Below, piece by piece: positions 32,006 to 40,087 of a stretch of DNA of 64,000 nt. The translations under genes were made by a program, and so were the position numbers. The notes beneath the pieces are model-generated. The model was not told the origin of the DNA and made no database searches. It saw only the letters and a list, made by a program, of their open reading frames with translations. The stretch is from Paenibacillus tyrphae (GTDB lineage: Bacteria > Bacillota > Bacilli > Paenibacillales > NBRC-103111): contig NZ_JNVM01000007.1 of the NCBI RefSeq assembly GCF_000722545.1, positions 1-64,000 on the forward strand. The letters run 5' to 3'. Position 1 is the stretch's first letter, and each line of letters begins with the position of its first letter.

Positions 32006-33910
32006 TTACTTCGCCAGCGCTTCCATTTGCTCCAGAAGCTCTTTGAATACGCTCATCGCCTGTTTGATCGGTTCCGGCGTCGACATATCTACGCCTGCCT
32101 TCTTCAAGATATTGATGGAGTAGTCGCTGCTCCCGCTTTTCAAGAAGCCGAGGTAACGGTCGACGGCCGGCTGGCCCTCGTCCAAAATCTGCTTCGCGAA
32201 GCTGGTCGCCGCCGAGAAGCCGGTAGCGTATTTGTACACGTAGAAGCTGTTGTAGAAATGAGGGATGCGCGCCCATTCCATCTCGATGTCCTGATCTACC
32301 GCCATATCTTTGCCGTAATACTGCACGTTCAGATCGTAGTAGATTTGGCTCAACAGCTGCGGGGTAAGCGTTTCGCCTTGCTCCGCTTTTTCGTGAATGA
32401 TTTTCTCGAACTCGGCGAACATGGTTTGCCGGAATACCGTCGTCCGGAACTGGTCCATATAGTAGGTGAGCAGGTACATTTTTTCTTTCTTATCCGTCGA
32501 CTTCTTCAGCAGGTAATCCATCAGTAGCGCTTCGTTCAGCGTGGATGCGACTTCCGCAAGGAAGATTGTATACTGCGCATAGCGGTAAGGCTGATTCGCG
32601 TCCGACGAGTAGGAATGGAGCGCGTGGCCCATCTCATGCGTCAGCGTGAACATGCTGTTCAGGTTGTCCTTGTGATTCAGGAGTACGTACGGATGGGTGC
32701 CGAATGCGCCCCAGCTGTAGGCCCCGTTGCGCTTGCCTTCGTTCTCGTAGATGTCGATCCAGCCGCCTTCGAAGCCCTCCTGCAGGGTCTTCAAATACGC
32801 TTCGCCGAGCGGCTTTAAGCTTTCCTTGACCGTTTTTTTCGCTTCCTCGTAGTTAATCTCCAGGTCGTATTCTTCGACCAGCGGAGCGAACAGGTCGTAC
32901 ATATGCAGCTTGTCGACCTTCATCAGCTTGCGGCGCAGCTCCATATAGCGGTGCATGAGCGGCAGCGACTCGTGAATCGTGTCGATCAGGTTTGTGTACA
33001 CTTCCTTCTTGATGTTGTCCCCGAACAGCGACATTTCCAGCGTGGAAGGGTACTTGCGGATCTTGGAGTAAAAAATATTTTTCGTCACATTGGCGGCAAG
33101 CGTCGAAGCGATCGTGTTCTTTTGCTTGGCATAGGTGGCGTACATCACTTCGAAAGCTTGCTTGCGGACGTCGCGGTTGCGGCTTTCGAGGAATTGGATG
33201 TAGCGGCCGTGCGTGAGCTCGACTTCTTCGCCTTTTTCGTTTTTCACCTTCGGGAACTTGATATCCGCGTTGTTGATCATGCCGTAAATCGTGCTTGGTG
33301 CTTGCGACAGGTTGCCGACTTGGGCCAGCAGCGCCTCCTCCGCTTTGCTGAGCACGTGCTGCTTTTCGCGAATCAGCTCTTCGAGCGTCCTTTTGTAGAA
33401 GGCGAGCTGGGGATCGTTCACCAGCTTCTGCAGTTGGTCGTCCGACAAGCTCAAAATTTCCGGGGAAATAAACGAGGTCGCTTCACCGGCTTCGACGCTT
33501 AATCTTTTCGATTTATCGGATAAGGCCTGATATGTAGGGTCCGCCATGTCCTCGTGATGCTTCATGTTGGCGTAGACGTACAGACGTTCCGTATGTAGGG
33601 AGATTTTATCCTCCAGCTCAAAGCACTGCTTGATGGCCGCCGGGTCGTTCAGCTTGCCGTGAAAACGGCCGATTTCCTTCAGCGCGTTTTTCGCTTCTTG
33701 ATGCTCTTGATCCCAGGCCTGCTGGTTTGGATAAAGGTCCTCCAGGTTCCAACGGTGTTCCGCAGGAACGTCGCTCCGCTTCGGTACTTGATTCATGGGA
33801 GCCCTCCTTGTCAAATGAAATGGTTTAGCCGCTTGATTCGCAGCCGCCGCCGATCCGATCACAACACCGGAGAGCAGCACGCCGGACAGCAGCAACGGCA
33901 ACAATCGCAT
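32006..33910 (-). CDS. pepF: Oligoendopeptidase F (M3B), with a possible signal peptide
   Basis: A zinc endopeptidase: HEMGHALHSYSSD (HExxH, about residue 425) and a downstream Glu in FLAEVASTLNEAL, within an M3 family scaffold (SDVPAEHRWNLEDLYPN at the N-terminus). It cleaves short peptides. Two starts compete. ATG 33796 (596 aa) has an excellent AAGGAGG 7 nt upstream and gives the usual cytoplasmic form. ATG 33910 (634 aa) adds a signal-peptide-like MRLLPLLLSGVLLSGVVIG followed by SAAAA. The frame is open up to TTG 33928. I list the longer form; both may be made. Confidence 0.88.
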   Translation of the reverse strand: MRLLPLLLSGVLLSGVVIGSAAAANQAAKPFHLTRRAPMNQVPKRSDVPAEHRWNLEDLYPNQQAWDQEHQEAKNALKEIGRFHGKLNDPAAIKQCFELEDKISLHTERLYVYANMKHHEDMADPTYQALSDKSKRLSVEAGEATSFISPEILSLSDDQLQKLVNDPQLAFYKRTLEELIREKQHVLSKAEEALLAQVGNLSQAPSTIYGMINNADIKFPKVKNEKGEEVELTHGRYIQFLESRNRDVRKQAFEVMYATYAKQKNTIASTLAANVTKNIFYSKIRKYPSTLEMSLFGDNIKKEVYTNLIDTIHESLPLMHRYMELRRKLMKVDKLHMYDLFAPLVEEYDLEINYEEAKKTVKESLKPLGEAYLKTLQEGFEGGWIDIYENEGKRNGAYSWGAFGTHPYVLLNHKDNLNSMFTLTHEMGHALHSYSSDANQPYRYAQYTIFLAEVASTLNEALLMDYLLKKSTDKKEKMYLLTYYMDQFRTTVFRQTMFAEFEKIIHEKAEQGETLTPQLLSQIYYDLNVQYYGKDMAVDQDIEMEWARIPHFYNSFYVYKYATGFSAATSFAKQILDEGQPAVDRYLGFLKSGSSDYSINILKKAGVDMSTPEPIKQAMSVFKELLEQMEALAK

Positions 33911-34022
33911 TACTCGCTCACGCTCCAAGCTGTTTATGGGTCCGTTGGAAAGCTCTAGTTAGTATGGCCGGAGCGCGGGTTAAATATAAGTATAGGGAAT
34001 TCAAGGAAAGAAGTCTATTCGC

Positions 34023-34205
34023 TTACTTCGCGCCGGAAAAAAAACTAAAGATCATCAGCACGAACGAAAACGATACCATCACCAGCGCCAAAATGGCCAG
34101 CGGCCGTTTCACGTTCGCCGGAAGGGAATCTTTCTTCATGATTAAGATCAGCGCGAGCGAAAACGAAATAATCATGAACGTCAAGATCGATGCACCATTG
34201 CTCAA
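34023..34205 (-). CDS. Small two-helix membrane protein (60 aa)
   Basis: Two hydrophobic helices (ILTFMIISFSLALILIM and LAILALVMVSFSFVLMIF) are separated by a KKDSLPANVKRP loop. It starts at TTG 34205, with AGAGGTG 7 nt upstream. It lies between the divergent pepF and ThDP-enzyme genes, on the pepF strand. I do not recognise a named family, but helix quality and binding site support a real gene. It may affect membrane organisation; nothing more can be said. Confidence 0.68.
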   Translation of the reverse strand: MSNGASILTFMIISFSLALILIMKKDSLPANVKRPLAILALVMVSFSFVLMIFSFFSGAK

Positions 34206-34332
34206 AGCCTATCACCTCTTACTGTCTATGTTCGCCAATTCGGGCGGTTTTCCTTTAACTCCTCATGAAAAAAATGCAATGGGAAACGCTCCAGCGGGAA
34301 CGCTATACCGGAAAGCGAAAGGAGTGATTCCC

Positions 34333-36015
34333 ATGAGCCCTACCACACTTGCGGATGCTGCTGCGCCCCCGGTGCTTGCCGACATGAATCAACCCGCCGC
34401 AGGCTTATCCGTATCGCAGTTCGTTCTGGAGCAGCTGAAGGCTTGGAAGGTTGAGCGGATCTACGGCGTGATCGGCGACGCCAATTTAAGTTTATTGGAT
34501 GAGCTCGGAAAACAGAACGCGATCTGGTACGTGTCTTGCAGGCATGAAAGCGCCGCCGCGCTGATGGCTTCCGCCGAAGCCAAGCTGACGGGAAGGACGG
34601 CCGTATGCCTGGCAACAAGCGGCCCGGGCGTCACGAACATGTTGAACGGCCTAGCCGATGCCGCTATGGATCGGGCGCCGGTGCTGGCGTTGTCGGGACA
34701 GGTCGAAACGGCGAACATCGGCACCCGGACCAAGCAGTATGTTGACCAGCAAAAGCTCAATGCCGCCATCGCGGGGAAATCCGAACTAGTCGCGAATGCG
34801 GACGCACTGCCCGAATTGATGGAACAGGCGCTCGTCCGCGGTTTGCTCCAAGGGCAGGTGACCCATCTGTCCATCCCGAAGGACTTGTACCCGGTGAAGG
34901 TAAAAGGCGGGATAAAGCCGTACTCGGCCCATCTGCATCAACCACTGGCCGCTCCCGACAGCGAGATTGCGGAATTGGCAGCCATACTCGCTTCGGCCGA
35001 GCGGCCGGTCCTGTATATTGGCCGCGGCGTGAAGCAGACAGCGGAGGATGTCCTTCAGCTCGCGGAGAAGCTGTCTGCCGCCGTCATCACCACGCTGCCC
35101 GCCCGGCCGTTGTTTCCGAACGACCACGAATGCTATGCGGGGGGCCTTGGTCAGGCCGGCAGCGAGGCGTCCAGCGTCCTGCTGGCCGAGAGCGATCTGA
35201 TCGTCATCCTCGGCGCGACATGGTGGCCGGACGATTACGTGCCGACGCAGGCGAGGATCGTTCAGGTCGATTGGAACCGGGAAGCGATCGGTCTAGGTCA
35301 TCCGCTGCATAAAGGCGTTGTCGGTGACCTCGGGCAGATTGTACCCCAACTCGCCGCTGCCGGGCATATCTCGGCCAAAGACCGCAGCGCCTGGCGCGCC
35401 CGGGTTCGCGATGTTTGTACGGGCTGGAAACGGCAGATCGAGGACGAGGCCCGGGCCGATGGCACGCCGATACCCCCGCAACGTGTCATGAAGACGATTG
35501 CGGATCACGTATCGGACCACGCGATCGTCGCCGTCGACACCGGCAATCATACGCTATGGTTCAATCGAATCTTTCAAGCCAAGGCGGGGCAGGATATTTT
35601 GATTTCCGGCCGGTGGCGGACGCTCGGCTTTGCTTTACCGGCGGCAATAGCCGCCAAGCTCTGCTATCCCGACCGTCAAGTGATTGCCGTAGCAGGGGAT
35701 GGGGGAGTCGTCCAGACGCTGATGGAATTTCAAACGGCAGCCGAGCAGCAGCTCCCAATCGTACTCGTTGTTTTCAACAACAGTGCTTACGCGATGGAGC
35801 AGGACCGGATGAACGTCGCTGGCATGAACCTGACCGGCAGCGCGCTCCAGCCGCCCGATTTCGCGGCCATCGCCGAAGCCTGCGGCGGCTCCGGCTATCG
35901 GGCGTCGAGCGCCGCCGAATTCGAGCAATCTCTTACTAAGGCGCTGATCGGCAGCAAGCCCGCGCTGATCGACGTCCGCACCGCAGCAATCCCCGTTCCG
36001 CATGCGAAAATTTGA
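34333..36015 (+). CDS. Thiamine-diphosphate-dependent enzyme, pyruvate oxidase-like
   Basis: A 560-aa protein with the three ThDP-enzyme domains. The N-terminal PYR domain has YGVIGDANLSLLDEL and the catalytic-type Glu in CRHESAAALMASAEAK with TSGPGVTNMLNGL. The central domain has VLYIGRGVKQTAEDV. The C-terminal PP domain has the ThDP motif VAGDGGVVQTLMEFQTAAE through NNSAYAMEQDRM (GDG through NN). It resembles pyruvate oxidase/PoxB and acetolactate-synthase-like decarboxylases. The PYR motif and RTLGFALPAAIAAKL suggest an FAD- or quinone-type oxidase or a decarboxylase; specificity is unsure. ATG 34333 follows AAAGGAGTG. Confidence 0.88.
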   Translation: MSPTTLADAAAPPVLADMNQPAAGLSVSQFVLEQLKAWKVERIYGVIGDANLSLLDELGKQNAIWYVSCRHESAAALMASAEAKLTGRTAVCLATSGPGVTNMLNGLADAAMDRAPVLALSGQVETANIGTRTKQYVDQQKLNAAIAGKSELVANADALPELMEQALVRGLLQGQVTHLSIPKDLYPVKVKGGIKPYSAHLHQPLAAPDSEIAELAAILASAERPVLYIGRGVKQTAEDVLQLAEKLSAAVITTLPARPLFPNDHECYAGGLGQAGSEASSVLLAESDLIVILGATWWPDDYVPTQARIVQVDWNREAIGLGHPLHKGVVGDLGQIVPQLAAAGHISAKDRSAWRARVRDVCTGWKRQIEDEARADGTPIPPQRVMKTIADHVSDHAIVAVDTGNHTLWFNRIFQAKAGQDILISGRWRTLGFALPAAIAAKLCYPDRQVIAVAGDGGVVQTLMEFQTAAEQQLPIVLVVFNNSAYAMEQDRMNVAGMNLTGSALQPPDFAAIAEACGGSGYRASSAAEFEQSLTKALIGSKPALIDVRTAAIPVPHAKI

Positions 36016-36027
36016 ACTTAAACGCAA

Positions 36028-36060
36028 CAAAGCCGGCACTAGTGGAATGTGCCGGCTTTG
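36028..36060 (+). terminator. Hairpin after the ThDP-enzyme gene
   Basis: AAAGCCGGCAC pairs with GTGCCGGCTTT around TAGTGGAAT. The T run is short, so termination strength is uncertain. Confidence 0.65.
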
Positions 36061-36101
36061 CTGCATTACCTCACTTTAAGCCGCGAGGCTGATTTTTTGC
36101 A

Positions 36102-36183
36102 GGTAATAACCGCGATAAGCGGAGACGGAGAGCAGAATAACTGTCGGAGAGCTTGCGTGCCGCCTTTGACAACGGTTATTACC
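36102..36183. repeat. 11-bp inverted repeat enclosing 60 bp
   Basis: GGTAATAACCG (36102-36112) and CGGTTATTACC (36173-36183) are perfect inverted copies in a gene-free stretch. No transposase, direct flanking repeat or coding sequence is seen. A smaller perfect hairpin, GAGTCAG-TTACTT-CTGACTC, lies at 36224-36243 just before the terC stop. Confidence 0.6.
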
Positions 36184-36278
36184 ATAATATCCAATTCATT
36201 TAACCCATTGTCAACAGCGGCCGGAGTCAGTTACTTCTGACTCGCAGCCCCCTGCATATCCGAGTTTCCGCAACCCGC

Positions 36279-37076
36279 TCAGCCTCGCGACTTCACCAAA
36301 ATCATGCGTCCTTTTTCATCGCGCTTCGCTTCGAAATTATCGTTCGGTTGGATGTCCGCTCCCTGCTCCAGATCGGGCGGGATGGTCAGGTGGCCGCTCT
36401 CGTTAATGGATACCAAGGAGCCGTAGATCTTCTTCCAGTAGCCTGCCAGGAGGACACCCAGAACGATGATGGCAACCAAGCCCCACTTCACGATCGGGTT
36501 AGCGATAAACCATTCCTTCACAAGTGGGTCTCCCGTCAGCATCGAACCCGCGGTATAAGCGAGTACGCCGGAACCGATGTAGATGATCCAAGGAAACTTT
36601 TCCAGCAGCTTGATAAACATAGTGCTGCCCCATACCATAATTGGTACGCTGATAATGAGGCCGAGCACGACCAGAAGGAAGCTGCCGTGAGAAGCGCCAG
36701 CGACCGCCATGACGTTGTCGAAGCCCATGGCCGCGTCCGCGATGATAATTGTACGAATGGCAGGCCAGAGCTGCGGTCTCGCTTCAATAGCGTGGTCTTT
36801 CTTGTCCACCAGCAGCTTGTAGGCGATCCAGATTAGCACGACTCCGCCGATGAGCAGTAGGGCAGGCAGCTTCAGCAGCCAAACGACGGCGAGTGTAGCA
36901 ATGACACGAATGATAACGGCACCGACCGTTCCCCAGAGGACTGCGCCTTTTTGCTGTTCTTTCGGCAAATTGCGCGCTGCGAGTGCGATGACGATGGCAT
37001 TGTCCCCGGCAAGCACGAGGTCGATCAAGACAATGTTCAACAGGGCAAGAAGAAATTCTACGGACAACCATTCCAT
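36279..37076 (-). CDS. TerC family integral membrane protein (YjbE-like), Mn2+-regulated
   Basis: A 265-aa polytopic protein with seven or more helices. The TerC acidic metal-site motifs are present: LIDLVLAGDNAIVIALAARNLP and IIIADAAMGFDNVMAVAGAS, each with Asp residues inside a helix. Family members of this branch (YkoY, YceF) export Mn2+ and help metalate secreted enzymes. The C-terminal soluble tail is GADIQPNDNFEAKRDEKG. AAAAAGGAGTGG precedes the ATG. It is preceded by a yybP-ykoY leader, consistent with induction by excess Mn2+. Confidence 0.92.
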   Translation of the reverse strand: MEWLSVEFLLALLNIVLIDLVLAGDNAIVIALAARNLPKEQQKGAVLWGTVGAVIIRVIATLAVVWLLKLPALLLIGGVVLIWIAYKLLVDKKDHAIEARPQLWPAIRTIIIADAAMGFDNVMAVAGASHGSFLLVVLGLIISVPIMVWGSTMFIKLLEKFPWIIYIGSGVLAYTAGSMLTGDPLVKEWFIANPIVKWGLVAIIVLGVLLAGYWKKIYGSLVSINESGHLTIPPDLEQGADIQPNDNFEAKRDEKGRMILVKSRG

Positions 37077-37121
37077 GTCCTACCACTCCTTTTTACGTTG
37101 TTGTTGGTGTTAGTTTTTTTA

Positions 37122-37162
37122 CACAAAAATGACCTCTACCATATCGGTACAGGTCATTTTTC
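37122..37162 (-). terminator. Second leader terminator of terC
   Basis: AAAAATGACCT pairs with AGGTCATTTTT with a pairing interior, on the leader side between riboswitch terminator 1 and the RBS. Confidence 0.75.
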
Positions 37163-37165
37163 CAC

Positions 37166-37198
37166 CAAAAAGACCTTTACTTCAATGGCAAAGGTCTT
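37166..37198 (-). terminator. Riboswitch terminator 1 of the terC leader
   Basis: AAGACCTTT pairs with AAAGGTCTT, then T5 on the minus strand. Its 5' arm is the 3' strand of aptamer helix P1, so P1 and this hairpin exclude each other. Confidence 0.78.
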
Positions 37199-37286
37199 GC
37201 TAACAACGTTTCGTTGCCAATAAAGCCGGGGCTCTTCCCAGAACCCGAACTGACGACTTTACTGTGACAGCTACTCCCCTTTGGAG
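37188..37286 (-). ncRNA. yybP-ykoY (Mn2+) riboswitch
   Basis: The minus-strand leader of terC has the aptamer marks: the 5' strand CCAAAGGGGAGTAGC, a stem region ending in CCCCGGCTTTATTGGCAACGA, and the 3' strand AGCAAGACCTTTGCC that closes P1 (CAAAGG with CCTTTG). This is the yybP-ykoY fold, an ON switch sensing Mn2+, and TerC genes are its most common targets. The P1 3' strand doubles as the 5' arm of terminator 1, giving a clear switching design. Confidence 0.9.
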
Positions 37287-37309
37287 GACATCCTTATGTA
37301 ATTGCCCTC

Positions 37310-37339
37310 ATTATAACGAATGGACAAGCCGGGCGTCAA
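37310..37339 (-). promoter_or_regulatory. Sigma-A promoter of the terC leader
   Basis: On the minus strand TTGACG (37339-37334), an 18-bp spacer and TATAAT (37315-37310), placing the start near 37303 and a leader of about 226 nt. Confidence 0.8.
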
Positions 37340-37362
37340 GCAAAATTATGTCCAATTTCGTA

Positions 37363-37608
37363 TTAAACTTGACGGAAAGCTTCCATTATACTCTCAAGCT
37401 CTTCGTCGGTACCTTGGAACCGTTCCTTGGAGAAGCGTTCGTTCACCCAATGCATCATCTCCGGACGGCTGAGAAACGTGTGGCAATCCTCGCCCCACTG
37501 GTCGGAAATTTCTCTTAAAATCAACTGCTTTCCGTTGACCTCGACCGTCAGCATGTTCCATTTGTCTTTTTTGTAGATCGTATGTTTTTTAATCCCCTGA
37601 TTTTTCAA
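37363..37608 (-). CDS. Unknown 81-aa soluble protein
   Basis: No family recognised. A basic N-terminus (KNQGIKKHTIYKKDKW) is followed by a strand-rich part (NMLTVEVNGKQLILREISDQWGEDCHTFLSR) and an acidic helical C-terminus (RFQGTDEELESIMEAFRQV). The start is TTG 37608, with GAGGT 7-8 nt upstream. The gene overlaps the terC promoter region: the terC -35/-10 lies just beyond its stop, so transcription from here could run into the riboswitch leader. Confidence 0.65.
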   Translation of the reverse strand: MKNQGIKKHTIYKKDKWNMLTVEVNGKQLILREISDQWGEDCHTFLSRPEMMHWVNERFSKERFQGTDEELESIMEAFRQV

Positions 37609-37827
37609 GGCTGTTACCTCTTTCTATTCCAATGGTTGCGGGCGATGAGAGAGCCATCGCTACCTCTACCTTAGCATGAATTGATCTTGGCTTCAACCAA
37701 GCGGGCAACCATGTTGCGATTGTCAATCACCATAGACCGTGATAAAATGCCAATAAGCTCCAGCATCGGCCGAAGGGCGGGTGGGGGCCAAGCTATTCAA
37801 TACATGAGCAGAGGAGAGCGGAGAAGG

Positions 37828-38526
37828 ATGAGCAGAGGGTATGAGCAGATTGGAGTGGCAATGACCTGCCGGTCGTTTGCCGAGTACGAACGCATGTTTA
37901 GTCTGAGGCCGGAGCTGCTGGAGGCAGGGCCGATTTTGGACGTGGCCGCAGGAGCTTCGTCGTTTGTAGCGGAAGCTGCTGCCCGTGGATTCGCGGCCGT
38001 AGCGGCCGATCCGATGTACGTGCTGTCGGCAGAAGGAATTTACCGCCACGGGATGACGGAAATCGAAGTGTCGACCGGAAAGCTGACCAAGCTGCGGGAG
38101 AGCTTTGATTGGACGTTCTACGGCGACCCGAATCGGCATCGTGCGATGCGTGAGGCGTCTATGAGGCGGTTCGCCGACGATTATGCGCAATCTTCCGAAG
38201 GAAGCAAGTATACGGCAGCCAAGCTGCCTCATCTTCCATATGAAGACGAGTCGTTCGAGCTTGTGCTGTGCAGCCACTTTTTATTTCTGTACCATGAGCA
38301 ATTCGACTATGACTTTCACACCCGCGCGCTGCGTGAGCTGCTAAGGGTGTGCCGTGCGGGCGGAGAGGTGCGGGTATATCCCGTCATCACGCTGCAATGG
38401 GATCGATATCCGATGCTGGACCGGCTTCTGGAAGAGCTGCGGATGGCCGGATTCGAGGCGTCTTTGGAGCTCTCCGAGTTACCTTTTATTCCCGGTTCCA
38501 AAGAGCTGCTGCGCGTACAAAAATAA
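37828..38526 (+). CDS. Class I SAM-dependent methyltransferase
   Basis: A 232-aa protein with motif I GPILDVAAGASSFVAEAAARGFAAVAADP (SAM glycine-rich loop and acidic ribose contact) and a later post-motif EDESFELVLCSHFLFLYHEQ. The C-terminal half ends in a strand-rich VRVYPVITLQWDRYP. The substrate is unknown. ATG 37828 is preceded by GAGGAG at 11 nt and is nearest to the conserved region. Longer in-frame starts exist without support. It lies just upstream of the csp promoter. Confidence 0.82.
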   Translation: MSRGYEQIGVAMTCRSFAEYERMFSLRPELLEAGPILDVAAGASSFVAEAAARGFAAVAADPMYVLSAEGIYRHGMTEIEVSTGKLTKLRESFDWTFYGDPNRHRAMREASMRRFADDYAQSSEGSKYTAAKLPHLPYEDESFELVLCSHFLFLYHEQFDYDFHTRALRELLRVCRAGGEVRVYPVITLQWDRYPMLDRLLEELRMAGFEASLELSELPFIPGSKELLRVQK

Positions 38527-38549
38527 GGCTGCGTATAATTTAGGTCTTG

Positions 38550-38578
38550 TTGATTTATCCTGATAAGGGTGATATACT
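38550..38578 (+). promoter_or_regulatory. Sigma-A promoter of the cold-shock gene
   Basis: TTGATT (38550-38555), a 17-bp spacer and TATACT (38573-38578), about 46 bp upstream of the TTG start. Confidence 0.75.
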
Positions 38579-38624
38579 TGAACCATTCGCCCTTGATGGC
38601 GATACATCTAGGAGGTTGTTTTCA

Positions 38625-38822
38625 TTGAAAGGTACAGTAAAATGGTTTAACGCAGAAAAAGGCTACGGCTTCATTCAAGTAGAAGGCGGCGACGACGTAT
38701 TCGTACACTTCTCCGCAATCCAAGGCGACGGCTTCAAAACTTTGGAAGAAGGCCAATCGGTTGAGTTCGAAATCGTTCAAGGCAACCGTGGTCCGCAAGC
38801 GGCTAACGTTCACAAACTGTAA
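38625..38822 (+). CDS. csp: Cold-shock protein, CspA family
   Basis: A 65-aa cold-shock domain with both RNA-binding motifs (KGYGFI at 12-17 and VFVHF at 25-29), [11 protein letters not shown] at the N-terminus and GPQAANV at the end. It binds single-stranded RNA and acts as an RNA chaperone. The start is TTG 38625 with AGGAGG 9 nt upstream. A strong promoter lies at 38550-38578. An unusually structured 3' region follows (38896-39055). Confidence 0.95.
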   Translation: MKGTVKWFNAEKGYGFIQVEGGDDVFVHFSAIQGDGFKTLEEGQSVEFEIVQGNRGPQAANVHKL

Positions 38823-38895
38823 GACGAAACTAACTACGATGCCCGGTCGACAATCGGTTGGCGGGTTTTGATATAAGCTTTCTTTTAGAAATCAA

Positions 38896-39015
38896 AACGA
38901 TGAAAACTTCTTGAATTCGCTTCTTGATTTCGCAAGAAAACTTACCGCTGCGGCGGTTTTCATCTCATCGTTAGATAGTTTACTTAAGTTTCAATGCCAA
39001 ATGAAAAGCCAACAA
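38896..39015 (+). ncRNA. Candidate structured RNA between csp and the terminator
   Basis: AACGATGAAAAC (38898-38909) can pair with GTTTTCATC plus CATCGTT (38958-38974). Inside it TTCTTG-ATTTCG-CAAGAA forms a perfect hairpin (38924-38941 region). A strong terminator follows at 39016. It could be a 3' UTR-derived sRNA or a structured UTR of csp. No coding frame is convincing. Function is inference from structure only. Confidence 0.35.
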
Positions 39016-39056
39016 GGCGGTTCTTGGAATCATCGTTCCAGGAACCGCTTTTTTTG
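39016..39056 (+). terminator. Strong terminator downstream of csp
   Basis: GCGGTTCTTGGAA pairs with TTCCAGGAACCGC around TCATCG, followed by seven T residues. Confidence 0.88.
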
Positions 39057-39138
39057 CGCCTCTGGACAAGCTTTCGAACGGATCGGGGAGCGGTGGCAGA
39101 CTAGGACATGATACTTTTTTACGATGGGAGCATGCAAA

Positions 39139-39177
39139 GAACGCCCCGGATCCCGATATGGGTCCGAGGCGTTTTTT
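39139..39177. terminator. Terminator of the nitroreductase gene, possibly bidirectional
   Basis: AACGCC and GGATCC pair with GGGTCC and GGCGTT around CGATAT. T6 lies on plus, a weaker T-rich run on minus. Confidence 0.75.
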
Positions 39178-39190
39178 AACGTTTCCGTCA

Positions 39191-39856
39191 TTAATCGACG
39201 ATATGAAGGATGTCGTCAATTTCCTTGCGCGGCAGGCGGGCTGGCCGTTCGGAAGGATAGCCGAGGGCAATGACCATATTGATCTGGCATTCCGGCCGAA
39301 TGTTCAAATATTCGCGAAGCTGGTCCTGAGCGAGCAGCACCGGACCGGTCATCGGGCATGTGCCAAGTCCGCGGGCATGTGCGGCCAGCATCAGGTTTTG
39401 TGCGGCGAGGCAGCTGCTTTTGATGCCTTCTTCCGCCCATACTGCATCGTCGACCAGCTCGACGGGATCGAAGATACGCTCCCGGAACTTGGAATTGTAC
39501 GGTGTTGCGAGACATACGATCAGTACCGGCGCATTCGAGAAAGCCGTAGCGTAAGGTCCGAACGACTTGGTCAGCAAGCGGCCTTCCTTGGACAGGCCGC
39601 GCTGCTCCGCCTCGGCAGCTCTGCGGTGCAGCTGCTCCCAAGTAATCTGCTCGATTTCTTTAATCTTGTCGCGATTCATCACGGCAATGAATTCCCACGT
39701 TTGGGAGTTTGTATCGCTTGGGGCGTAACGGGCGCAATCAATGATTTCGCGAATATCTTCGACGGCAACGGGCTGATCCGTATATTTGCGGATGCTGCGA
39801 CGGTCAAGCGCGATCGTTTTGAATTCATGGTAGGACAGTGTAGATGTATCGGTCAT
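39191..39856 (-). CDS. Nitroreductase family FMN enzyme
   Basis: A 221-aa flavoprotein with the nitroreductase marks: RRSIRKYTDQPV at the N-terminus (FMN phosphate contact), CARYAPSDTNSQTWEF, NLMLAAHARGLGTCPMTGP and a terminal ALGYPSERPARLPRK. These enzymes use NAD(P)H and FMN to reduce nitro compounds, quinones or flavins. ATG 39856 has GAGAGGATG about 10 nt upstream; a further upstream in-frame start has no binding site. It is a single-gene unit. Confidence 0.9.
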   Translation of the reverse strand: MTDTSTLSYHEFKTIALDRRSIRKYTDQPVAVEDIREIIDCARYAPSDTNSQTWEFIAVMNRDKIKEIEQITWEQLHRRAAEAEQRGLSKEGRLLTKSFGPYATAFSNAPVLIVCLATPYNSKFRERIFDPVELVDDAVWAEEGIKSSCLAAQNLMLAAHARGLGTCPMTGPVLLAQDQLREYLNIRPECQINMVIALGYPSERPARLPRKEIDDILHIVD

Positions 39857-40051
39857 TAGCGGGTCATCCTCTCTTAGTGACTTGCGGTATTTCTTAGGAC
39901 TTGGTACTAAAAGCTCTTTTCCATTATAACGGCGCTGCATGAAAATGACAACCGTATGGCAAGAGGGCTGTGAAAATTCAAAATAAACGGTTTCATCACA
40001 ATTTTACTGGATTAAGCTGATCCGTTCGGCAGATTTCTTGCCAAAATGAAG

Positions 40052-40072
40052 AACCGCACCCGAAGGTACGGT
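40052..40072 (-). terminator. Probable terminator of the MacAB-like operon
   Basis: On the minus strand ACC-ACC type arms (ACCGTACC/GGTGCGGT) close a TTCG tetraloop, followed by a T-rich stretch. Confidence 0.55.
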
Positions 40073-40087
40073 GGAGTGGAATAGGAG

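Noticed and set aside
37122..37198. Two leader hairpins as a T-box or attenuator leader
   Set aside because: No T-box core or specifier stem; the first hairpin is explained as the Mn2+ riboswitch terminator.
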